A DNA stretch of 64,000 nt from Sorghum bicolor (lineage: Eukaryota > Streptophyta > Magnoliopsida > Poales > Poaceae). Below, piece after piece: positions 56,603-64,000 of the stretch (its first letter is position 1; the number at the start of each line of letters is the position of its first letter). The notes beneath the pieces are model-generated. The model made no database searches. It was not told where the DNA came from and saw nothing but the letters and a program-made list of their open reading frames with translations. The position numbers and the translations under genes were made by a program. The DNA lies in contig NC_012870.2 in assembly GCF_000003195.3 (NCBI RefSeq), positions 7,308,501 to 7,372,500 of the forward strand. The letters run 5' to 3'.

Positions 56603-58556
56603 TCAGAACACGTTTTGCACGTGTGATGATGCCTGAGGGCCTGCAAAACCAGGGGCGGCAGCGGCGCTCCCAGCCCCAAGCTGCTGCTGCTGCTTCCTCT
56701 CCACTTCCTGCATGAGAGCCTCCTCCACGGCCTTTTCCACCTCGCCGGCCGCAATCTGCACACAACAAGACGTCAAGAGGAACCGCGTCGTAAGATTACT
56801 GTTCGAGTGTTGCGTCGAGTAAGGACTTTTTTATTTCTAAAAAGTACCAATTTTTTTTTAAATTCCCCATCACATCAAATTTTACGACAACTGCATGAAG
56901 TATTAAATATAGATAAAAACAAAAACTAATTACACAGTTTGCCTATAATTTACGAGACGAATCTTTTAAGCCTTGTTAGTTTATGATTAGACAATTTTTC
57001 TCAAATACAAACAAAAATACTACAATACCCGAAAGCAAAAAATTTTGACAACTGAACAAGGCCTAACAAGTGGCACATCCATTTGCGAGAAGAAAAAGAA
57101 GAAAAAGCAACAACAGCAACAGAAGAGGACGTACTCCTAATATCAAATATCAATTATCATGATAAGCTCCACAATTATGAGATGCTGCGTGTATATTCAG
57201 ACAATCAAATTGGAGAGGCGTTGACAATTGGTTTTTAGGGCACTGAAGATTGACATGTTGCGTTTTTTTTTAATTTTTTTTGTCATGGTGGTACTATGAA
57301 AAAGGGCAGGGTTGTCGGCAATTGGAGTTGGTGTTTGATTTGACAGGCAAGGTTAATGTTAGCTAATAGCGGCATGTGAGGATTCGTTGAAGTTTTTTTT
57401 TTCAGAAGTAGGGAGACCTGAGCAGGAGTTTGACACTGTTGACCAGTGTCAAAATGTGAATTTTGAAGTGGAATGACTCTGTTTTATATGATTTCCCTTC
57501 GTGTCAATATGTTATATCATCTATTGTTTGTTTAATCAGATTGCCTAGATATATATATCCAAATTAGATCAAACTTTCTTCATCCTTATACTAGCGACAA
57601 TCTGTTTTCCTATCCAACAATCAATCTTGTATGTGACTGAACTGCTGTATCTTTTTTCCAACCTAAATTCCGGATCAGCCATTGTCAGCAAAGCTGGTGA
57701 GAAATTTGAGCTTCGCTCCGAACAGCGAACGTCGACTGAACAATGAAGCTCGAGGAGGATTGAGAGAGTGAGTGCTCACCGTGGTTTCGACATTCATCTC
57801 CGTGCACAGCCTGCGTCCGGAGAGGTTAGAGCGGATGCCCCTGGCCCTGACGTCCATGCCCTTGAGTCGCCTGAGCGCCCCGATCATGGAGTCGATGGCG
57901 GACGCCGGCTCGTCCACCTCGAACTGCACCTTGACGCACTGCTGCCTGGCGTCGTGGCCCAGGATGCGGGCCTTGAGCTCCTCGTTCCGGCGCTGCAGCT
58001 GCTCCCGCGCGCCCCTCAGCTCGTGGATGTAGATGGCGGCCGCCTGCACGATGGAGTTCTTGTCGCCCCTGGACCGGGACGCCACCAGCGCGTGCAGGTC
58101 GGCGTAGCTCTGGCTCAGCTTCTCCCGCCGCTGCCGCTCCCGCATCATGTGACGGAACCCGCGGCTGCTCTCCACGGCGGCGGCGGCGGCGCCCGCCGGC
58201 TGCTGCCGCTGCCGCTGCCGCCGCGGCTCCTGCTCCTGCTCCTCCTCACCATCCTCTGCCATTGCCATGCTCTGCTCACGCTGTCCGTCCCCGCCCAGCG
58301 CGTCCATCACCTGCCTGTGCACGCTGGGGCCCCCGAACGGCGCTCCCGCCCCGACTCCCACGGCGGCCCCGGGGTAGTCGTAGTCCTGGAACGCGGTCGG
58401 CATCGGCGGCGCGAACGGTGGCTCCGGCTCCATCTCCCCTGGCGAGGCAATGAGGCCGAAGGGCAGCTCCGGGGAGGAGGGCGGCACGGCGACGTGCGGG
58501 TAGAACGCAGCCTCGTCGTGGAAGAAGCTGGCGTAATTGTAGGAGTCCATCTGCAT
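56603..58556 (-). CDS. bHLH transcription factor with C-terminal ACT-like region, 309 aa
   Basis: Two exons on the minus strand, 58556-57780 and 56755-56603, join in frame across a 1,024-bp intron. After an acidic, Pro-rich N-terminus and a Gln/Arg-rich stretch, the basic region reads GFRHMMRERQRREKLSQSYA with H136, E140 and R144 in the H-E-R arrangement that predicts E-box/G-box binding. Helix-loop-helix text follows (ADLHALVASRSRGDKNSIVQ, AAAIYIHELRGAREQLQRR). The C-terminal half (CVKVQFEVDEPASAIDSMIG to EKAVEEALMQEVERK) looks like an ACT-type dimerisation fold. It ends with a Gln/Ala-rich tail. It should be a nuclear regulator related to bHLH92-like proteins; the target pathway is unknown. 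The second in-frame ATG (58550) would remove two residues. Confidence 0.9.
56823..57063. mobile_element. GGCCTTGTTTAG-family MITE in the bHLH intron
   Basis: The right end ACTGAACAAGGCC is good and the left end is decayed (GGACTTTTTTATTT). TAA flanks both sides (56820-56822 and 57064-57066). The body has the family text GCATGAAGTATTAAATATAG and TTTACGAGACGAATCTTTTA. Confidence 0.8.
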
Positions 58557-58698
58557 TTCCGGCCGCCGTGCTCCGCGCAGGTCCGGTTGCTCGACCTCGA
58601 CGCGGCGGGAGCGGGAGACTGGAGAGCCGATCGAGAGCGCGGTTTGGTTGCGTTTGCGGTTGCCGGGAGAGAAGTGTTCGAGCGCGCGTTAAATATAG
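58557..58698 (-). promoter_or_regulatory. bHLH core promoter and leader
   Basis: CCTATATTTAACG on the minus strand (58689-58698 core) is a good TATA box, placed about 140 bp upstream of the ATG, so the leader would be about 100 bases. Just upstream lies a GGTGC pentamer repeat of about four units (58704-58726). Confidence 0.6.
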
Positions 58699-60492
58699 GC
58701 ACCGGTGCGGTGCGGTGCGGTGCGGGGGGAGGATTAGGATTTCGGTCACGTGGTCAAAATGGCGTGTTGAGGGGCAGTGCCCCGCGTGTGTGAGGAAGAA
58801 GGGGAAGGGGACATGGGGGGCGGTGGGGCCCATGGGATAACAAGGCTGGGGAAAGGTCAAACCTGGGATTTCGCAATTGTTAATCCGGTGTGAGGAGGGG
58901 GAAAAGAAAAGAGCACGTGCTGCTAGCCTGCGGCGACGCGGTTTGGAGCTTGGAGGCTGGCGTACACGTAGGATAAAAAGGAGCCGGCTCGATCAGAAGG
59001 TTCCACGTAGGGGGCCACTTGTTGGGAAGCAAGAGCCAGCGCTGTATTTGACGCTGGCAACCCCACAAGAGCTGCTATTTCGAATGCCGATGTTGGAATG
59101 GCAAAATTTGCTTCACTATCTCTCGCAATCATCACCCAAAATACAAGACCTATTTGTCCTTTAAGTAGCGCTACAGGTAAAAAGTTCCATACCTATTTTT
59201 AGTCTTCTTCAACAACAAGACCTAAAAGACAACACTCTCTGCAAATGGGTCTCGAAGAGAGAGGATACCAAATTTGGGTTATGCCTCTCCCAAAATGGGT
59301 CTTCTATATGGGTACTCTGTTGGAGGCTATAGGTATTGTGTTGAAGATCCATTTTAGGTTTGGGTTCCCAAATGAGTCTTGTGTTGGAGATAGCCTAATA
59401 TATTGGTCACTGGGTTTTACAATTTCATAATTATAAAAGGATTCAATTGAAAAACAGGTCAAAAATAGCTATTTCTTTTTGCAGCATTGCAGAAAAGTGT
59501 CACTTACAATTCAAACTTTATTATACAACATTGACGATTCATATACATGGTTGCGACTAGAATTCCAGGACATCACTTTGAAATTTAATTAAAATACATA
59601 ATTTATAGCATTACTCACAAATTTACACACGGATAAACCATCTAAGTGAGATAAACACATACTACCGTGCCAATGAGTTTAGCTATGGTTAAAATGTGGC
59701 GGCTGAGACAAACTAAAAGATTTCCTAGTTAAATTCAAATATAAGAGGTTTTTTATAAACAGCAAGTTTGATGGCTTAATATGCACTTACTTTATTTATT
59801 AGTATAGAAAACTAAAAATCATGGACATATTATGTTCAAAGAAGTGCCACGCTAACTAACTACCAGTCAAATCATATTTGCACGTTGTGCTTGTGCCACA
59901 TACCCACAGTACACAAAAGATATAAAAATCCGTACGCATTTGCACTTTCCCTAGTATCAGCCTAATAAATATATTTGAGGAGGAAAAATTCAAGGAAAGA
60001 GCATCAACAGGGCGAGCCACCTAATTAAGCTGCTATGTGAACTAGGACCAGGAGCTATAGTAGACAGCACACGTCAGATGCCATGCATGCCACACGGACA
60101 CGGTGGAGAGAGACCATGACTCCGTGCGAGGAGATAGCGTGCGTGGACGTTTGAAGAGGCAATGACGAGTAGAGACTGCTCCTTGACCGTATAATCTTCT
60201 TCTACTCTCTCTTCTTGCAGTCTTGCTCCCATCCTGGACACGTTTCTGGCGACACGGAAGCTTCTACTATTCCTCACCGAGTTGTTCGTGCATGCATGTA
60301 CTTAGTAGTACGACGTCCCTTTCCTTTTTTTTCCTTTAAAAAAAGTCTCACTTGATCGATCGCCCGGTAAATTTGGTTTTGTTGTTAATTTTGTTGTGGC
60401 ATGTGGACAGAGGGTGACAGTGCAGTTTATATGTATATAATATGCAAGGTCCATGCATAGTCATGGTGCTGCAACGCGGTTTTTTTTTTCCC
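58699..60492. other. Spacer upstream of the bHLH gene
   Basis: GC-rich to 59100, then AT-rich. The stretch 59195-59410 contains loosely inverted TCTTCTTCAACAACAAGACC and GAGTCTTGTGTTGGAGATAG, probably a decayed MITE. No gene is evident. Confidence 0.4.
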
Positions 60493-60649
60493 CCTTAAGG
60501 GCATATGCCCTCACTCTCTCACCCATTGGATTCGCATTGAGAAATGTGCAAACACACATCTCATAGCAGATTTGCATTGAGATGTGTGTTTGCACACTTC
60601 TCAAAGCGAATCCAATAGGTAGGAGAGTGAGGGCACATGCACTTAAGGG
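60493..60649. repeat. Near-perfect 157-bp hairpin
   Basis: The left arm CCTTAAGGGCATATGCCCTC, then ACTCTCTCACCCATTGGATT and CGCATTGAGAAATGTGCAAA, pairs with the right arm ending GAGAGTGAGGGCACATGCAC then TTAAGGG. The arms are about 70 bp with few mismatches around a loop of about 14 bases (near TAGCAGATTTGCAT). It is either a small fold-back MITE or a transcribable small-RNA hairpin. Confidence 0.85.
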
Positions 60650-61068
60650 CAAAGAAAACTTTACCCATGGTGCTGTGGTCGTTTCGTTGGTGGTTCCAAA
60701 TATTCCAGATTCGGTGTGTTCCCCGTGATAGCCTCCGCGCGCGCGCCGGCCTCCATGTGTTTTGTAAAGTTCAGGCACTTGTAACTTGTTTTCCAATTCA
60801 AGTTCGAGGTGATTGGTAGTTCTTCTTGTCTAGATCATTTGCGTACGCATGGAATTTGCAGATCACCCACATGTCTGAAAGTGATGCGTGCGCACACATG
60901 CATGATGGAACAAAGCATGCAGCCGTTACGTTGTTTAACATGGATTAATAATGGCATATTATGCAGTTGTTAAATGAATCTAACAAAACATCCATGAGGC
61001 TATCAAGGGGGAACGCACCAAATCTGGAGTTGTTGATGCTCCAAAAGGCCTAGTTTTAGGAGTATCAT
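60650..61068. other. Spacer
   Basis: No gene or repeat border is recognised. Confidence 0.35.
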
Positions 61069-61985
61069 GGGTGTGTTTGTCTGGGCTTCCAAGCTGGCTT
61101 TTGGCTTGGTTTGACCAGTTTTGTGTTGTTTGGTTCCAGATCAGCCCCTAGAGTCATGCTCCAACTGGCCATCCATACAGCATACGCCAGGAGTTAGGCC
61201 CAAAAAGAAATACGGGGTTGGTGCTTCTTCTGAAGTCAGGCGAGAGCCAGCCCCGATGCTCCTTTCTCGTCACCACATGGTTTCATTCTATGCTACCCAT
61301 CCTTAGCCGCAGCCTCCACGAGTTCAAGGTCGACCAGTCACGCTCCGCCCGCCACGCCGAATCAGGTCGTGAGCGTGCACTCCGTGCCTTCGCCACCTCC
61401 GCCTCGTCATGGCTATCTCTCCTCCTACGTGACCCCTCCCCTCCGTCTGCAGATGCTCCCGTAACCGGTTCTGTCGTGGCCACGTAGCACTGCGCTGCGG
61501 GGAAGTGCAACACACTCGATGGAGAGAGGATGCGTGGGGGACGCTCGCCTGGATCCACCGCCGCTGCCGGTCCCACCGCGGCACCAGCAGGTCATGGAGG
61601 CCCTGTTGCCCCCGCTTGCGCCCGCCTCGGCTCTGCCTCCTCCGGTCTCCCCTTCACCTCCTGCCTTGACTCACCGGGCTTTGATTCCCCCTTCCGCTAC
61701 CGCCCCGGCTCCCAGGGACCTATCGCCTCATGTGCAGTTCAGGTCGGTGAGGAGGAGGATGGTGGCGAGGGGCATGCTCAGCAGCTGTAGAGGGGTGAAC
61801 TCACCATCCTAAAGAAGAGATGACTGTATGCAAAGCAACCCAACCAACCAAACAAACATGTGTTGTATTCAGGCTAACACAATAAAGACAACCAAACTGT
61901 GAATTGGCATAGTTGGAGCAGGCTAAGATTAGCGCGGCTTAGTTTTATTAGCCAGGCTTGTCTAGAAAATGAACCAAACACACCC
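61069..61985. mobile_element. Possible 917-bp TIR element with GC-rich interior
   Basis: The left end GGGTGTGTTTG and right end CAAACACACCC are inverted copies of 11 bp. Immediate flanks (CAT and TAT) match imperfectly. The interior between 61300 and 61800 is GC-rich and open on both strands, unlike the AT-rich surroundings, so captured genomic sequence is possible. No protein family is recognisable. Confidence 0.5.
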
Positions 61986-63461
61986 TATGGTTTTAAAACT
62001 AGAAGGTTTGGCATCCAAACATCCTCTAAAAATAGACCTTTTTTCCAATTATCTAAATACACTTTAGATCAGCAGAATTATTAGTTGTTTTCCAAATACC
62101 AGATATTGGATGGTTTCATCTCTTATTTACTAGCTACAACATGCAATTTGCAAACTAACCACATACGTGAAAGTGATGCTGCATACATATATTGGAGCTG
62201 TGCAGCCATAGTTAAAACAAGGGCCAGTTGGATGTATGTCAACTGAGTTCATGGTTTTAAAACTGATTCAACAATTAATAAGACGAACCCTTCCACGTCG
62301 TTTGTAAACTTATACATCTATGGCGGCTCTGTAAAATTTAAGTCATCTTAGATCTATCTAAAACATTCCATTCAGAGGATCAACTTCTAGATACGCATGC
62401 ATTTTTTTTTTGTAAAGTTCAGTGAATGGTGATCGATCCTATTCATTTACATACACATGGAATTTACAAATCAGCCACGTGTGTGTGAAAGTGATGCATC
62501 AGTGATCGAACAAATAGACAACCATTGTCTAACATGGGTTAATGGGGGTATATGTAAATTAATTAAGCTGCTAGTTTCAAAATTTAACGTAAGCCCAGTC
62601 CGATGAACCTTTGGTCTCACCATTTTCTAAACCCAACCTTTTTCTCTAGATGTTGTAAAATAGAAGTCATGTTAGATCAGGCAAGTGTATGTGTTCAAAC
62701 TCGATATATGGAGCTCCTAAAATATACTATTAAGTTCAATTTTCTACTCTCCCTATGTTTTAGTCATTAGATCTCCTAAAATAAACTATAATGACATATT
62801 ATATATAATTGATTTAGGAGAAGAAATGACACAAACTAGCCAACCCAGAAAACACAAACATACCACCTTCGTCATGCAAAGAGTGTCATTTTGGTAGTCC
62901 TAAGTTAAACAAATTTAAATTTAGCTAAGTTTATATGAAAAATATATTATTTATGATATCAATAAATATCATTACATTAATGATGATGTATATTTTCATA
63001 GTTAATGTATATGGTGTCATAAATATTGATAATATTTTCTATAAATATCTATTTAGTGTCGAACATAAGCTTATTTGACTTAAGACATAACATCACTTTT
63101 TGTCGGACGGTTTTGGATGGAGGTAATTAGTGTTGAACTTGGGGTGAGAATACATGCTTCTGGCGCTATGCTACCAATACACCATAGCACCACACAAAGA
63201 ACGTTTGGGCACCTGCATGTGTATTGGTCGAAGTAGAGCATATCTAGGATCTGTTTGGCAAGGCTTTGGCTCTTCTCCAGAAGTACTCTGGTGGAGTTGA
63301 AGTCATTTAGTGAAATACTCGGTAAAATAGTTTTCCTGTTTTGACGAAATAGATAGAAGAGGGCAAATGTCTATTCTACCTCTATGTATTTAGCTGATAG
63401 AAGAGGAGAAATTGAAAGGGCTAGCTTGAACTGTATTTTAGCAACTAAAACCTTTTGAAGT
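61986..63461. other. AT-rich spacer with decayed MITEs
   Basis: Stowaway-like text occurs around 62750-62830 and 62880-63127 (ending TTTTGGATGGAGGTAA), and Tourist-like text near 63240-63290 (GGATCTGTTTGGCAAGGC). Borders are too decayed to place. No gene. Confidence 0.4.
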
Positions 63462-63560
63462 GAGCATCTCCAAGAGTTTGCTATTCCACTTGATATACTA
63501 CAAAATTTGACAAAAGTTGCAAAAAAAAGTTCTCCAACAATTTGCTATTCGCACTTGCCA
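63462..63560. mobile_element. Left end of a GAGCATCTCCAA-type element
   Basis: GAGCATCTCCAAGAGTTTGC matches the ends of the elements at 6296 and 10724. TTCTCCAACAATTTGC repeats the motif at about 63530. The other end is not in the window; the carboxylesterase fragment lies immediately inside. Confidence 0.45.
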
Positions 63561-63679
63561 AAACCTTCCTCCGCGCGTGCAGTTCTCCGCGCGGCGGATT
63601 CCTTCGCCAAATCACGCGCGAGGCATTCTGTTTTCCTTCGCGCGTTCCTGGGAAGCGGACGTCGCCCGCACTGGATGTT

Positions 63680-64000
63680 TGCTGCACCCTCTCGCCAGGA
63701 ACTTTGGGTCCGTGTCCTCCGACGGCAAGAGCTCCCCGCCGCGGAAATACGGGTGCAGGAGCACCATCTCCTCGATCCGCGCTCCGCCGGGCAACCCGCC
63801 GCCGTCCCTAAGCATCACCTTGTGCGCGATGTTGGGAGCCGGACCGGCCGCGCTCCGCAACTCCTCGATCCGCCGCCGTCCCTGAGCGTCTCCTCGATCC
63901 GCGCTCCGTCGGGAGCCGGACCAGCCGCGCGCCGCAGCTCGCCACGGCCCAGCTGAGCGCGGTCCAGGCGTCGTCGTAGGCGGGGGGCAGGTGCTCGGGC
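63680..64000 (-). pseudogene. Carboxylesterase (CXE/GID1L2-like) fragment, truncated by window edge
   Basis: Reading leftward from the edge, PEHLPPAYDDAWTALSWAVA is the conserved block before the nucleophile elbow of plant class-I carboxylesterases. The expected GDSAGGN elbow is missing. Instead a short GC-rich stretch carries two related copies of a GAGCTGCGG/GAGTTGCGG, CGGCTGGTCCGGCTCCC unit. In a different frame follow NIAHKVMLRDGGG, RIEEMVLLHPYFRGGELLPS and EDTDPKFLARG, which normally come after the elbow. Loss of the catalytic Ser and the frame change indicate a non-functional remnant. It lies next to a MITE-type end, so it could be a captured gene piece. The 5' part is outside the window. 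Confidence 0.78.

Noticed and set aside
57768..58793. 341-codon plus-strand frame opposite the bHLH gene
   Set aside because: Composition artefact of the GC-rich bHLH exon. No motif is present, and the bHLH motif lies on the other strand.

Overview
The window looks like nuclear DNA from a grass, most likely an Andropogoneae species such as sorghum. The reasons are spliced genes with GT-AG introns, GC-rich 5' exons in an AT-rich background, and many grass-type MITEs (Stowaway with TA target duplications, Tourist/PIF-like with TAA or TTA). Species assignment is inference; nothing here was searched against a database. Splice sites were placed by eye using frame continuity and family conservation.

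Layout. 1-3069 (+): 3' part of an MRS2/CorA-type magnesium transporter, with its GMN motif. 3884-4679 (-): a small four-exon type-C response regulator with a decayed copy of its last exon just downstream. 5.8-11.0 kb: MITE-rich spacer with one nested insertion and an inverted pair. 11852-16781 (+): DRIP-type RING/RAWUL E3 ubiquitin ligase in seven exons, with a small uORF. 19148-20032 (-): single-exon PRA1-family membrane protein with a long Pro/Ala/Tyr-rich N-terminus. 22384-25957 (+): F-box/LRR/FBD pseudogene broken by a 751-bp MITE and two frameshifts. 26846-27534 (+): a second F-box pseudogene. 32406-34290 (-): group IId WRKY factor. 36-42 kb: low-coding spacer with tandem repeats and a fold-back. 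43200-44945 (+): a permuted, inverted partial copy of the QCR8 gene fused to a broken GT47 (exostosin-like) fragment. 46304-48261 (-): intact two-exon QCR8 (cytochrome bc1 subunit 8), with a MULE-like MITE in its promoter. 51086-55805: a 4.7-kb solo-LTR-like element bounded by GTGAT duplications and carrying a truncated nested LTR retrotransposon (LTR, primer-binding site, gag start). 56603-58556 (-): two-exon bHLH transcription factor with a Tourist-like MITE in its intron. 60493-60649: near-perfect hairpin. 63680-64000 (-): degenerate carboxylesterase (CXE/GID1L2-like) fragment running off the window.

The intact genes have ordinary housekeeping or regulatory roles (magnesium transport, phosphorelay, ubiquitination, vesicle traffic, WRKY and bHLH transcription, respiration) and show no operon-like relationship. 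I found no clearly new biological system. The most unusual structure is the QCR8-derived inverted copy with exon 1 fused to GT47 sequence. Next are the precisely reconstructable MITE insertion in the FBD F-box gene and the last-exon duplication at the response regulator.
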